Positions 35,225-48,869 of a stretch of 64,000 nucleotides of DNA are shown here, one piece after another (position 1 is the first letter of the stretch; every line of letters begins with the position of its first letter). The position numbers and the translations under genes are program-made. The DNA lies in contig JBAIAC010000059.1 of the NCBI GenBank assembly GCA_037349315.1, positions 22,538,501-22,602,500 of the forward strand, written 5' to 3'. Source of the DNA: Chelydra serpentina. Lineage: Eukaryota; Chordata; Testudines; Chelydridae. The notes beneath the pieces were generated by a model that had not been told where the DNA came from, ran no database searches, and worked only from the letters and a program-made list of their open reading frames with translations.

Positions 35225-35390
35225 TAATAGTGACTAGCTCTTGGGGTAAGTAACTTCATTTTACAGATAAGGAAACTGAGGCGTAGAGAAGCAAAGTGAC
35301 TTGCCCAAAGTGGCTCAGAAGCAGAGTCAGGAATAGATCCCTGGTCTCCTCAGTCTCAGCCACTTCAGTGCCCTATCCAGAAACAGTCTT
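35225..35390 (+). repeat. MIR/L3-like relic
   Basis: taacttcattttacagataa, ggaaactgaggcgtagagaa and gcaaagtgacttgcccaaag give the usual 3' module. Confidence 0.75.
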
Positions 35391-36377
35391 TGGGCAGGGA
35401 TCATCTGCGCTGGTCAGAGAAAATATCAATTCTGTCCTAGTCAGATTAGGCAGTGGGCTGTATTTTGTTTTTAAGTTGCCAGTCCTACCCTTACAGCCAA
35501 TGGGAGCGCTGTGGGCCGGCGGTGTGTGTGTGCATCCAGTGCAAGCGACTCATGGCCCTCAGACACAAAGTACGGGCTCTTGAGACCAGAGAGCAGCTGA
35601 ATGGCGGGGAAATAAGGGAGATACAAAGATGAGACTTTCCGGGACACAGCAGAGCAGTCCCACTCCCAGACTGACAGCCTCTGTGGTAAGGAGGCAGATA
35701 AAAGTCTCAGAGAAGGAGAACATCAAGCCGGAGCAGAGGGAAACGATCGCAGAGTTGGGATCCTCCTTCCAGATGATGTCATGGTATCCTCTCACACTGC
35801 GGCTACCTCTCCAGGGCAGGGGACCCCCGTTATTAGGAAGAGACAGGTAATAGTAATGGGGGGAATTCTATTATTAGAAACGTATAGCTGGGTTTGCGAT
35901 GACCGGGGAAACCGCATGGTGAATTGCCTGCCAGGTGCACACATCTGAAGACATCTATGTAGACTTAAGTGCAGTTCCAGGAAGGAGCCAGCGGTCGTGG
36001 TACATATAGGTACAGGGAAAAGTAGGAGACAGGTCCTGGAGACCAAATTTAGACTGCTAGGGAAGACATTAAAGTCCAAGACCTCCATGGGAGCATTCTC
36101 GGAAATGCTTTCATTTAGACAGGCAGAATTGCAGGGTCTCAATCCGTGGATGGCACAATGGAGAGGGAGGAGAGATTTAGGTTTATTAGGCACTGAGGAA
36201 CCTTTTTGGAAAGGAGGAGCCTATCCAGGAAGGTTGGGCTCCACCTAAACCAGAACAGAACCAAATTGCTGGCATGTAAAATTAAGAAGGTTGTAGAGGA
36301 GGTTTATAAATTAAGGGCTGAGCAAAAGCCAACAGGTGCAGAGGAGCACACAGTTCGGACAAAGACATCCCTCAGGG

Positions 36378-37476
36378 CAGGGGTTCTCCACTTTTTTTCT
36401 TTCCGAGAGCCCTCTCAAGATGCTATAAAAACTCCAGGGCCCAAGGGGGGTGGGGGAGGGGACTCAGGGCTATGGGCCGAGGGGGGGAGGGGCAGACCCT
36501 TGGGCACAGGCATAGATTTAATTCTATTTGGGGGGGGGGGGAGGGCGCGTACAGCTGGGTCCAGGGAGGGAGCGCCACCTGCACCCCCGATTCACCTCAG
36601 CAGGCCACCCAGCCTGTCTGGGCTGTGGGGAAGATGCACCCAAAAAATATTACTCAAAGGGCGGGGTGGGGACTCAGCTCAAAAAGTTTGAAAACCGCTC
36701 AGGGTGCAGGCAGGGGGGCAGCTAAGGTTGCAGGGAGAAGGATAGCTAGGGGATGTGTGCCAGGAGGGCTCCCCCCCCCTACACAGTAGCTGCTCCCCGA
36801 GGGCTCTGCTGGCCCTGGAGCCAGGTCCCCCCGCCCGGGCGGTTCTTACCGACTGCGTGAGCAGTCAAAGGGGGCTGGGAGCGGAGGAACAGCCGCGATC
36901 CCAGGCACCAGCAGCAGACAGGGGAATGCCCCGGCTGCCCACTCCATGGCACCACAGCTAGAGGAGCTGCTGCCCTGCACTGCCTGGCTCTGGCTTCTTA
37001 CCTACAACCTGGCCAGAGGGCTGGGCCTGAGGGGGAGAGTAGGAACTGTGGGGGGAATGGATCTGTCCCCGGACTGCCCCACTCTGGGTAAGGCACTGCA
37101 ATTTCGGGGGGCCACACCATTGTGCCCCCGCCCCCAACTCTGCCCATGGGCTCGGGGCTTCTGCCTGCACAGAGCGCCGGGGCTAGGGGCTTCAGACCCA
37201 CACTGCTCCCAGCTTCAGCGGGGGAGGGGGGCGGAGAGGGAGTTGGGGCTCCCAGCTTCGGCAGAAGGGTGGCCACTGGCTTCAGCCCTGTGCTGCTCCT
37301 GGCTTCAGACGGGGGGAACCAACTTCAGCCCTGCACTGGCTCCCGACTTCAGACCTGGGGGAGTGGGCTGGGGGTTGACTTTAGCTCCGTGCCCGCTCCC
37401 GGCTTCAGCCCCGTGGGGGTGTTTTGGGGCTTGAAGCACCGGGTTTCTGCTGGACCCCCCCAGTAGAGAACTGCTG
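36378..37476. mobile_element. GC-rich hAT element inside CR1
   Basis: The ends are CAGGGGTTCTCCACTTT and ccagtagagaactgctg. The flanks CCTCAGGG (36370-36377) and CCTTAGGG (37477-37484) agree at 7 of 8 bases. The interior is GC-rich with a G run at 36529-36541 and repeated gctcccggcttcag-like phrases at about 37150-37410. Removing it rejoins CR1 sequence. It yields chance frames of up to 162 codons. Confidence 0.85.
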
Positions 37477-38027
37477 CCTTAGGGGAAGATTTTATAAAAG
37501 GGATTCTCTATATCCTAGAGAAGAGGAGAGGATAGAAGTTGATAATGTAGAAACGGAAGAGAAATAGTCGAACAAAAATGAGCCCCATTCAGTTACATCA
37601 CACGAAGGCAGACAAATTTTATAAGCGCTTGTATGCAAATGCTAGAAGTCTAAATACTAAGATGAGTGAATGTGAGTGCCAGGTATTAAATGAGAATACT
37701 GATATAATAGGCAACACAGAAACTTGGTGGAACTATGATAATCAATGGGGCACGGTGATACCAGGGTACAATATATAGAAGGAGAACAGTCATGCTGGTG
37801 GGGGAGTGGCACTATATGTGAAAGAAAGCAGAAAGTCAAATATAGTAAAAATCTTAAATGAACCAAATTATATCACAGAATCTCTATGGACAGAAATTCC
37901 GTGCTTGAATAACAAGAGGATAGCAGTAGGAATATACTACCGACCACTTGACTGGATAGTGACAGCAATTGTGAAATGCTCAGAGATTAGAAAAGCTACA
38001 AAAACAGAAAACTCCAACTATCCCTAT

Positions 38028-38205
38028 AATCATAGAATCTCAGGGTTGGAAGGGATCTTAGGAGGTCATCTAGTCCAACCCCCTACTCAAAGCAGGACCA
38101 ATCCCCAATTTTTGCCCCAGATCCCCAAATGGCCCCCTCAAGGATTGAACTCACAACCCTGGGTTTAGCAGGCCAATGCTCAAACCACTGAGCTATCCCT
38201 CCCCC
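38028..38205 (-). mobile_element. Cryptodiran tRNA-derived SINE, reversed, in CR1
   Basis: It starts ataatcatagaatctcaggg and ends with the reversed A box ctgagctatccctcccc. It splits the CR1 endonuclease text aactatcccta / ctgggtacaaatcacc. Confidence 0.93.
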
Positions 38206-39131
38206 TGGGTACAAATCACCTTTGAATGGGAAACAGAGATAAAATGTCTAGAGACCATTAATGACTCCTTCTTGGAGCAGCTAGTCTTGAAACCAGCACA
38301 GGAAGTGGCAATCCTTGATTTAGCCCTAAGTGGTGCATAGGATCTGGTCCAAGAAGATGAATATCTTCTTGGACCAGAAACCAACCACAGTAATATTTAA
38401 CTTCAAAAAGAGGAACTACACAAAGATGAGGAAGCTAGTTAAATGGAAATTAAGAGGAACAGTCCCAAGAGCAAAATGCATGAAAATTAAATTTATACCA
38501 CAAATAAAAAGCAAAATAGTAAAAATACTGTGGCTAAACAGAGTAAAAAAGAGGCAATTAGAGACAAAAAGGCATCATTTAAAAACTGGAGGTCAAATCC
38601 CACTGAGGAAAATAGAAAGGAGGATAAACTGTGGCAAGTCAACTGTAAAAGTATACTTAGGCAGGCTAAAAAAGAATTTGAAGAAAAACTTGCAAAAGGC
38701 ATAACAACGAACAGCAAAACAAAAATGTTAGTACATCATCGGCAGGAAGCCTGTCAAACAATCAGTGGGGCCCCCTGGACAATCCAGGTGCTAAAGGAGC
38801 ACTCAAGGAAGACCAGGCAGTTGTAGAGAAGCTAAATTAATTCTTTGCATCAGTCTTCACTGCAGATGATGTGAGGGAGATTCCCACACCTGAGTCATTC
38901 TTTTTAGGTGACAAATCTGAGGAACTGTCCCAGATTGAGGTGTCAATAAAGGAGGTATTGGAACAAATTGACATATTAAATAATAATAAGGCACCAGGAC
39001 CATATAGTATTCACCAAAGAGTTCTGAAAGAACTCAAATATGAAATTGCAGAACTACTAACTGGTATGTAATCTATCACTTAAATTAGGCGGTGTACCAG
39101 ATGACTGGAGAATAGCTAATGTAAAAACCAG

Positions 39132-40178
39132 TGTGACCGGTACTACCAGGGAATTTGTTTACCCAATTTGTAGTTATTGTGTAACTTAATGTATTTACCA
39201 ATTTGTTTTTTTCCTTGCCTTCATGTTGTTTGCTGCCATTTGTTGATTTTTACCTGTGTGTTGGTTAAACAGTTTAGCAATGTTATGCACATTGTAAATG
39301 ATGTTCAGAAATAATATAGATGCTTTTATATAGTAGCCAAGTTTAACTTAACTGACAGTGGTTTCTAGCTCATTGCCAACTTAATTGTTCATATATGGTA
39401 GATTGAGATGACAGAAAACCACTGCTCAAATCATGTTAGATTGCGATTTCTACAGAGGACAGCTCACTTACTTACCAAATCAGCGGTCGTGGGTCACCAG
39501 TGTGGTTAGATGCTGACAGATGTTTGGCTGAATGTGTGTTCCTTCTGTGTGCAGCCCGAGCACTGCACAGACAGCTGGCATGGCAGACCTCGAGCTAACC
39601 GCCCAATGACCGCAAGATCCGTTAAGGGACGAAGGCACCCAGCCAGGCTTATTGTCGAGGAAGCACGGTACTAGTATCCCACAGACTTTGCCGGACCACT
39701 AATACATGTATGCCTGTAACAATGGACCAGCTCAGTGAACGGCAGGACTTTCCGTTCCTCCCTAGGCCAGACAAAGATATTCCCTCTGAAATATATCTTT
39801 ATACCCCGATACAAACAAATTAGTACTGCCCCTCTGACATAGTTAGTTACTGTCCCCTGATGTGACTATTATTACCCATTACCTTGAACATGGTTCAATC
39901 AAAACATCTTTATTACGTACTATTATCCTGACCTTATCTTTTAGGAGGGGTCAGTGTGTTCCTGTTATCCTTGGGGAATGTTTTTGTACCATCCATGATA
40001 TCGGGATGTTTTGGTACCACTTGATATGTGTTTGCGTGAGTACTTTGTGACTGGCACTTTTTAGGAATGTGTATTTCTGCAATATCAGCCCTGTTCTTGC
40101 CAGATTCTGCGAGCAGGTCCTGCCTCATACCAGGCCTCTGATACCAGGGCTTATGTCTTAGGGTCTCTTCCTACTACA
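39132..40178. other. Unassigned 1.05-kb block between two CR1 pieces
   Basis: The block replaces the CR1 reverse transcriptase region. It begins TGTGACCGGT and ends ctactaca, so it has TG...CA ends, but I see no target duplication. It may be a solo LTR accompanied by a deletion, or an unrelated insertion. Confidence 0.35.
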
Positions 40179-40262
40179 GCATCTGACACCAGCCACCGTA
40201 TGAAGACAGGCTAGATGGACCAATGGTCCGACTCAGTATGGCCATTCTCAGGAGTGAAGCAT
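40179..40262 (+). mobile_element. CR1 3' end
   Basis: gcatctgacaccagccacc, aagacaggctagatggacc and gactcagtatggccattctc form a sense CR1 terminus. It has the same orientation as the long CR1 that stops at 39131 and may be the far end of the same insertion. Confidence 0.75.
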
Positions 40263-41834
40263 GTTGTCCATTCTGCATGCTGGTGCTACAGAAAGCCAAG
40301 AGGGGCTTAATCAGCTGTTAGAGTACCCACATCTCTTGCCACCAAAGGAGGGATATCCTTGATGGAGTAAGGGCCCAAAGAATAGCTAGAAGGACTACAA
40401 GCTAAATACCTTTTTCTTTCTTTTAAGTCATTGATTTCCTTGTTCTCTCCCCTTCCCTCCACAAGCAGGGATAACATAAGTTACCAAGATGAGCAGGAAT
40501 CTACAATCATATAAAATATTAACTGGATTGAAGGCAGTAGCAGAGAAATGAGTATTTTACCCAAGAATTGGTGCAATCTTTATTATTTTATATTTCCAGA
40601 ACACTTCACAATTTTATAATTTCTTTATAAAGCAGCCAGAGTATTGAATAGTTCTTATCCATGTCTCATGAGAAACTCTGTTGAATTCATCAATAAATAT
40701 GCAGACGCACACCTTCATGAATATTTATTTACACCTTTCTGGATTAAAGAGGCCTTTAAAATGACTGTTTGCCAAGAGTTGCAATTACCCCTCTGCCATA
40801 CACACAATCAAGTAAACAAGAGACCTAGGATTAATCCAGGTTGAAACCTTTGATAAAAGACACTTGGGTACTTTTGAAGTCTCTGCTTTCAGCGTATCTC
40901 ACATGTGATTAATTAGCCGAAGGTGGCATAAATCCTAACCAGAACACACACGTAAATAATGGGCTCTTTAAATAGTTAGAACCCCAGCACATCTGCAGTG
41001 AGGCAATTCAATCCCTTATCTTTCACAAAAATGCATGGTGCTATCTCACCCTCCACAACAGCATTTGAGTTTCAGTTAACAGCCCTGTAAAAATAAACTG
41101 TTAAAAAGAGGCTGCAGTACAAAAGAGCTTTCAATCAGCGAATACAAATCACAGTCTCACAGTGAGGTGGTGTTTGGAAGTTGAATGGAAGGCAACAAAG
41201 ATTGTGTGTTTGTTGCAGCTCCACTGATTTATCTGCACTTTTTAATGTTGCATTTGTAATCTTAGAATCTGTTTTGCTAAAACAGAGAATCCTCACATTT
41301 ATGGCTGCAAGACTGACCCATCTGAATGCTAGTTTAGCTATACACAGACCTGTTTCTCCAGAACCAGACAAACCAGTCCTACTCAATAGGACTTTAAGTT
41401 CTCGGGGCTAGAACCTCTTGTGTTTAAACATCTAAAATTACTGTAACGGGACGTGATTAGAGAAAAAAATATTTCTCAGTTTACTTTGTGCATTTGACAG
41501 CACAATGCAGCTGGTCAATTTCATCGTTTCCCCTGTTCGTGTGGGTCTTTCACACAGTATGAAGGGAGAGAAAAGCCGAAGTAGAGTTAAAAGCAGTTTC
41601 ATAATATAGTTTTGTCCACCTTAGACCAAAACCAAACAGGTAAATGCTAGAATCAGTTCTTGGGAAAGATACGGGGGCTATGCCTCCACAGAATTTTGGC
41701 TATGGTGTAGCTAGACTGGGGCAAACCATCAGTGCAGGTAGAATCTACCACTGCGGCAGATACACAGGTGGCTGAAATCCCAGTGTCGATAAGACCTGAT
41801 GAGGGATAGTACCGTAGTGCGTCTGCCAACCAGG
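40263..41834. other. Stretch without recognised genes
   Basis: This is AT-rich intronic sequence with a weak MITE-like segment near 41690-41800. No gene is supported. Confidence 0.4.
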
Positions 41835-41925
41835 AACAGAGAGCGTCCCTGCCCAAGGAGTTACAACCTAACTACAAGACAAGAGACAAAGGGTGGATAC
41901 AACAAACAGTCAAAGCAAATGATCT
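41835..41925 (+). repeat. L3/MIR-like relic
   Basis: agcgtccctgcccaaggagt, ttacaacctaactacaagac, then aaagggtggatacaac. Confidence 0.65.
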
Positions 41926-42219
41926 GGCTTCAGGTCACAAGAACAAAGCCTTGATCTAGATTTATACAAGTCCAAAGGAGGAACCCACAGGTACAAAAAA
42001 AGTACCCTGGAAATAATTTTAAAAAAAAGTAACATTAAGTTAATTACTGTAAGCAACAAACACTCAAAGGCATTCAAGAGCCCTATGACTATATAAAAAA
42101 GTCAAATATAAGTATTATAGCAACAATTATCACATAAATGAATATAGCCAAGAGTGGGGAAGGAGCTAAGTCTTTCAGATAACTTTAGCTGTCCCTGTTG
42201 TAGAATCTGGATGAAATGC

Positions 42220-42460
42220 AACATGAGCACCATAGTCCGGTGGGTAAGAGACACTGGGCTGGAACTCTGGAGACCTGGGTTCTGATCCCAGCTCTGCCAC
42301 TAACCAGCTGTGACACCTTGGGCAAGTCACTTTGCCTCTCTCTTGCGCCCTTTGTCTTGTCTCTTTGGGGAAGGGACTCTTACTATGTGTTTGCTCAGTG
42401 CCAGCACAATGGATCCTTCATCTTAGCTGGGATTTCTAGGCATGACTGTAATACAAACCA
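42220..42460 (+). repeat. MIR-like SINE relic
   Basis: tggagacctgggttctgatc, ccagctctgccactaacc and ttgggcaagtcactttgcc give the tRNA and core order. The tail ends near a reversed L3-like phrase (tgtgtttgctcagtgccagc). Confidence 0.75.
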
Positions 42461-45400
42461 ACAAGTGACAGCATATACCATGGAGCTGAACTAAACTGTG
42501 TATTCTTTGAGATGGCAGATGTATTTTATCCAGCTCCCCCCCTGAAATAGTCAATGTGACACAGACAGCCACAAGCAAAGACAAAACACTTCCCATTGTG
42601 CCCCTTGCTACCCCAGGGAGCTGTTGGTGGAAACAATTCCCTATAGTAATAATTAGACTAACGAGAACACTGGGAGCGTTCTTAGAAGACCTTCCTTGAC
42701 ACACTGATTCTGGGTAACTAGAAGTACAAGCTGGAGGCTTGTCTGGTTCTCCCAGACAGCCGTAAACAGAGTAAATATACACACTTTTTTCCTCCCACTA
42801 CTGTGCTGTAGCAGAACAGTCACAGATTCAAGTCAGGAATTAGCCAGTGGAACAGAGAGTAGACTGCGCTATGCAGAAGTCTCCATAGCTGAAGCAGATT
42901 CCCCACCAGCATTTCACTTCAATAGGTAGAGACAATACTCCCCTTAATAGCATGCAAATTAGTTTTACTACACCCGCCCACACACCGACTCAAAACCAGA
43001 ATTGCCAAAGGCAGGTAAATACACTGAGCTTGATCAATGAAGTATTCCCATTCACTTCAATGGTTGCTTGAGCAGGCCCATTGAGTATCTAACTCCTTCA
43101 GCATCTGTCTACGGAGGACCCAGTGGAGTGCTTTGTACAGCAAGTGTAAGAACATCAACTTGTCTTAGGAAGAAGGCAAGACTGGTAAAATATAAGCCTA
43201 CACTGCAAGGCCAGGACTTGGGAAAACTATTTTCCAGTCCATGGTCTAGGCTGGGATTAGGAAGCTGGGGGAAGAGATTCTTTCCATGCATATAACGCGC
43301 GGTGAGAACATTAACTTAACTTCCACTCAACACAAGATAGAGAATATTTCTGGCTGGCTGTTGCTTTAACAGGCCAGCTAGACTAAGCAAACCTGCATTA
43401 AAAATGAACTGTTCAAAGGAGCTGCTGTATTGTGCTGGATAGATCTAGAAGGAATCTACTAAAGGCATGCCTAACCATCACCACCTTGCACAGGTTACCC
43501 TTTTTTAAGTTAACCTAGCTGCAAGATACTGAATGAAGAAAATGGATCTTTCGTAAGATTACTGTCTCTAACATCCCTCCCCTTCCCCACAATTTCTCGG
43601 TGATCTAACAGTGACTAAATCAGAATGAACGTTATAAAATAGACACACACAAACACACACTCCCCAGCATATAATGCATAGCTGCTTTCAGGAAGGCAAG
43701 ATTCACAACAGAGCAAACATGCGTGCCTGTGTATTACACATGGTGCGTAAAGATCTGTTCAACTGTCAAAAAAAAAGTATCTGAAGCGTGTCACCAGGTT
43801 GGAACTTTTACATCATTACCACATGACTCAGGTGTTGTAGCATGAAGAAGCCAAGTTCAGAGCCAGATACTAGGCAGTGAGGTGACTGACATCATCCTAG
43901 AAAAGCTAACATTAAGTAATGTGAGAGGCTATTACGTCACCATGAGCAGGTGCCTTTCCCAACTTGTTCTAAAGAGAAGTCCACACACCACCTAGGGTCA
44001 AACACTCACCCCCACCCCCACCTTCTTGAGTGTTTGACCTCATGGTGTTGATTACTTTAAACAAAGCTCAGCTCCAGATTTCTCCCCAAGCTTGGTTGCT
44101 CCTAGGTTTCTAGCTCAGGTCTGCTCAGCCCACACCTTAAGGTTAAGTCGCTTCTTGAAAATCTTGTTATTTTGGGTGCCTAGTCTGAGGTTCTTGAAAG
44201 GGACCTAATTTTCAGAGGGAGGGACTTTCACAGGGACTGAGACTTTCTGAAATCCAAGTCCTTTTAGTGGGGAACCTAAAATTTGAGGTAACCAAAAACC
44301 ACTAGTCGTTTAAGAATCTTGAGTTAGTTTTTCCTCTCCCTCAAAAAGCCACTCCCACCTCCCTTCTATCAAGATGGGGGAGTGAGCCACCTACCTCAGT
44401 GAATCAGCAGAACCCAGCACAATCAATACCTGCTAAGAGGGTGGGGTGTTTCAAGCAAACACTGTCAGCCTGTTACAGTCACCCAATGTGGAACTAACTA
44501 CTCCCAAGAACATTTGGAACCAGGGCCAACAGGTCCCTGTGGGCTGATCTGCACACACAAGTTTCAGGGAACCAGTAGAGACCCTTATGCAGACACTATT
44601 AAAGGGGTTTAGCTGCACCTGTAAGGTGATCCTGTCTACACACAAGTCTGCAGTGGTTTCGTCAAACTTTGTGCATGGACACACTTGTATTGGCTTAGTT
44701 TGCCCTTGCGATTTATAGAAGCAAGTTCAAGCAATATAAGCCAAGTTTAAACAGATATAGGAGGGTTCACAAAGTTGCAGCTTTAAAAAAAACCCCACAC
44801 AAGATCATTATACAGGTACAGTCCCTAATGTGCCTGCAGTTCTACCAGTACATATCAGAGGTTTTACATCATTAAAGCCTATTTGCTTCCTGAACCAGCA
44901 TAAGATATCTTTGTATAAATACTTTTATACTGGTAGAACTGCGTCTATAGTAGAGAAGGATTTCCACTAACTATGCTGGTGTAGTTAATGTTGCAAAACT
45001 TCCTAGTGAAGATAAACTCAGAGGCAACGCAAAATAAAAATACCAAGAACAGCAGAAAAATGGAATTTAATGCTAAAAAGTCAACTCAATCCGCTATCTG
45101 GTCATCTAACACCTTTGCATGTCACATTCGAGACTCTGGAGTTCATTGTGTTAAACCAAAAGGAGGCAGAACAGCATAATAACCGAAAGAGCACTAGACA
45201 CTGCATCCTCAGATCATTCAATCAAATACTGTGCTGGATCCATTATGCCAGGTAGCCAAAGCCAATAGACAGAAGATTTGGACACAACCGACAAGTTCTG
45301 CAGTAGATTTTTCATATTGTAAGTTTTTTACCCAAGCCATCTGCAGATATTTAGGAACAGTTACATTTCTTAGGAGTCAGGAGGATCTGTGGGTTGCTAT

Positions 45401-48400
45401 TTGCCTGGAGATCTGGATTTAAATCTTCAGTCTGCACATACGTGAACATTGTGTATCCGTTCTGAACAACCACTCACTCCTCTTCCCCATGCACAAGACA
45501 CATTACAGTTCAGACTGCCAATCATGCTCTGTTCAAGAAGTCCTGGACCACAGACTGCAGCCCAAGACTGGTTAATGCACAGAGGCCTCCTACAAGGGAA
45601 GCACAGGGCAGGACTGAAGTGTATTTATAGTTGGCAAGGAAGCCTGAATTCTCTCAGCCACATGAAGCATGGGCTGAAGGCATTCAATTAGTCAGTAGGG
45701 TTAGTTTCACATACATTTGTTAATAAGGGAGGAAAAAAGATTTTAGTAAAACCTACACTAAAAAAAAAAAAAAAAAAAAAGACAGCTGAAAGGTCAACAA
45801 GATATCATGCTCTGAGATAAGATAGGGGTTATTTTAAAGACATCCCAGAGGAGCCCATGATATCTGTGACAGAGAGAGCAGCACAGCAAAGCACAGTGAA
45901 GGATTCCTGGAATTCCAGCAGGCACAAGGTCTTCAAATAAGTGAAATCTGAGGCCTCCCACCCTGTCTTACAAAATTGCCCTGCACACATCCCTGCCCTC
46001 TGGGGAGTCATACCTCTTCATTAATGGGATGAGAAACACTGCTACATAACCAGGGCAAGTGGGTTTAAGAGAGAACTTTCTACCCTGCATACCCTTCCAA
46101 TAAAGCTTTCAACACACAATTTCCATCCAGCCTCCATTTTCCTTGTACAAGTGGCTGTGTGTAGCCTTCTTTGGGGACATCCCCAGTACTCCACTGAAGA
46201 TTCTAAGTACAGTGACTTGAACTTTCCTGGAACAAGGAGGAAACATTAATGGAAATGTGCACAACCCAGTGTTCCCCTGCTGACAGCTCACGTTGTCAAG
46301 ACACCGCAGGTTATGACTGCACAGTGCCTGACAAACAAGTTTCTTCAGAGGTTACCACATTAGGACCACCAAAGTTCTCTTATCCAGAGCTTACTGGCAT
46401 CACAGAATCCTGTAGCATTCCTGCTAGGAGTCTGCTGTGTTATCAGAGGGAGTGGTGAAAGTTGCATCTTGTCAGAGATGCCTCTTTGGATCATTTCCAT
46501 TAACTCATCAAAACCTTCAGTACATCCTTCTCCCTCTCCAACTGTATCCATGCAAACTCATTTATGAGAAGTCTTCCCACCCTTTTGGGACACACTATCA
46601 ATCACTCTCCTTCCCACCTCCCCTCCAAACAACGCACTATAAGCTTGATTCTCGGAAGTGCCAGCACCCAAAACGCAAATGGCAGTTAAAGGAAGCTGAG
46701 TTCTCAGTGCCTCTGAGGATCAGATGCTCTAGGCAGGTCGACATTTCATCAGCACAACTGCAGCACTTTAGTGCTTTAATGAAGATGCTCTATGCCAACA
46801 GGAGAGAGCTCGCCTGTCAGTATAGTTAATCCACCTCCGGGAAAAGCTCTCCTGGCGACAGTCTACACCAGCGCTTAGATCAGTATAACTTTGTCACTCC
46901 AGGGTGTAGATCTCTCTCTCTCTCTCTCACACTCACACCCCCCCCCACCCCCCGAGCAATGCAGGTATACTGCATTTATATATATTATAACCAGTTCCTC
47001 CTGTTCCCCAAACTGACCAGAGCAAGGAAACTGGTGGTTACTTCTAGCAGGTGATAACTGAGTTTGTTTATGCTGCCAAACACACTTACTTTGTTCCAAT
47101 GAAGTGCTCAAGGTTAAAGTGGCCTCCTCTATGTCCCTATAACAGTATCATAGCAAAGGGCAGCTCCTTCCCTCACCAACCTACCGCTGTTTTTTGTAAC
47201 TATAAGAAATAGTCACAAGGCAAGGGAAATTAAAAGGCAAGTTTATTCCCTTTGCAACATATTATGGACTAAGGATGAAAAACATGATGAGCGTAATCAT
47301 ACTTTGCAGAAGGAAAGAATCGGAATGATGCAAACACGGATACTGGCCAATTTCTATGAAACTTCGTCCCCACTCAAGACTCTCTCTTGTCCCAAGAGCT
47401 CCTCCTAGGCAATGTGTACTTGAGAGATTTGGAGAAACCTCAATGCTTACACCTTTCTTTGAACAGGCAATAACAGGAAAAGGATCATGCAGAAGACACC
47501 AGCCTTTTTCTAGGGCTACTCTGGCCATGCCAGCTATAGTCCACACACCCGCCCCGCCGAACATGCCTTCCACCAGCCAGCAAGCCCACCCTCTGCTGCA
47601 CTCAGGGTGGCTCCCACAACAGCCCCGCCTGGCATCCAGCTCAAACAGGGAATTTTTAATCTCTGTTACCGTAGAGATGGAGATGGTGTACGGATCTCAC
47701 TCCAGCACCCAGCTGGAACCCTCCTACATCACAACTGACTCCACACTGGTGCTCCAGCGAAAGCCTCCAAGACAGACAAAAATACAGTGCTTCTGCTTGA
47801 ACTCATGTGCGGTGGGTGTTTTAAGGGATTTATCATTTATAATAGAATATCATCACTCAAGATGACGCAGACAAACCTAAAATGATTTTTTTTATTCATC
47901 CCACATGCCTTCGCTGCTTCAATTCAAGTCCAGCTGCTCCAGACGGGGTGGGGGAGGGGGGGAGCCTAAGCTGGCTCATAACATTAAACAGCACAAGGAC
48001 AAGCACAGAGTAGCTTTTGCCACTGCTGTGCAGATGGTAAATGGGCTTAGAACCTTGCCGATGCCAGGAGGGTCATGGCTAGGACAGTTTGCACAGCTCA
48101 CCAAGTTGTTTTATCCTGAGCTGTCATTAAAAGATTTCAATTTTTATGGGAGTTGCATTACTAGCCCTGAAGCTGACCAACAAATCATGGGCTCTCAGGG
48201 TTTGGATCGTTTGTTTTTTTTCCTTTTCTTTTTTTACACCAATGAAGCTGGCCTCGCTAAGAGGTTATTTCACTTCCAAGGAAGAAAATAATGGCATTTG
48301 TGCATTTATAATCTGCCCACTTGAATTTTCAAATAAAATGAATACCTACCATTTCTCTGGAGGGACTGATTGCTCCCAATTTATTTCTTAAGTGCCCTAG

Positions 48401-48494
48401 GCTAATCCCAGCAGGTACCACCTGATTCTTATTTTCAGGGAAGTGCAATGCAGCGGGGACACAGAAACTAACTCACCTACTTCACATTCCTAAA
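42461..48494. other. Stretch without recognised genes
   Basis: Recognised items are (CA) runs at about 43642, an A run at 45760-45780, a MITE fragment at about 46735-46910 (gcacaactgcagcacttta, gctctcctggcgacagtc), a TC run and C runs at 46908-46953, and L3-like phrases at about 44170-44290 and 46640-46730. The open frame at 47356-47865 (169 codons) has no recognisable motif, and its codons look unselected. Confidence 0.4.
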
Positions 48495-48575
48495 TTAAAT
48501 TTCAATGCAAGCTTTTTGGAGAGGACACAGTGTTTTACTGCATGTTTGTACAGCTCCTAGCACATCCTTATAGTT
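48495..48575 (-). repeat. L3/MIR-like relic
   Basis: gcaagctttttggagaggac, then actgcatgtttgtacagctc and ctagcacatcc match the reversed module. Confidence 0.5.
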
Positions 48576-48869
48576 GCTGCTGGGAACTACCACAGAATAT
48601 TACACCTGCTTATCTACCAGTAAAGATTGATGATCAGTTTTAGTTTGTTTATTCATTTAAGATGAAAGACTGAAGGAAACATATAAAGATATTAATGTCA
48701 TAAAGCAAAAGTATTTCTACCAGGACCTACACACATTAGTGACTATTATTAGGACCCTGCAAACACTTAAGTGCTTAGCTTTACAGATCTACTCAAGGTA
48801 GTACAGTTAAACACAGACGTAACTCTTTCCAGGATCAGGGTTTTTGGGTTATCAACCCCATTGTTCTAC

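Larger units (their letters stand above)
35480..39131 (+). mobile_element. Long degenerate CR1 LINE (ORF1, endonuclease, start of RT)
   Basis: From left to right there is an ORF1 remnant with a Cys-Ile-Gln-Cys-Lys-Arg-Leu motif near 35537. An SGNH-esterase-like portion follows (VVVHIGTGKSRR at about 35995, then FRLLGKTLKSKTS). The endonuclease N-terminus is at about 37578 (Tyr-Ala-Asn-Ala-Arg-Ser, Thr-Glu-Thr-Trp-Trp). The start of the reverse transcriptase is at about 38940 (NNNKAPGPYSIHQRVLKEL). Stops and frameshifts break every frame, so it is dead. It is interrupted by a hAT element (36378-37476) and a SINE (38028-38205). It ends abruptly inside RT at 39131. Confidence 0.88.

Noticed and set aside
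36206..37466. Frames of 161, 162, 105 and 114 codons and a GC-rich island
   Set aside because: They fall in the hAT element at 36378-37476 and a dead CR1 ORF1, not in a gene or a genuine promoter island.
37578..39071. Endonuclease and reverse-transcriptase fragments as a host or active retroelement gene
   Set aside because: They are pieces of one CR1 LINE with stops, frameshifts and two insertions; no complete ORF2 is possible.
47356..47865. 169-codon plus-strand open frame outside recognised repeats
   Set aside because: No domain, motif or signal is recognisable, there is no splice or promoter context, and the opposite strand is also open for 103 codons. Treated as chance.
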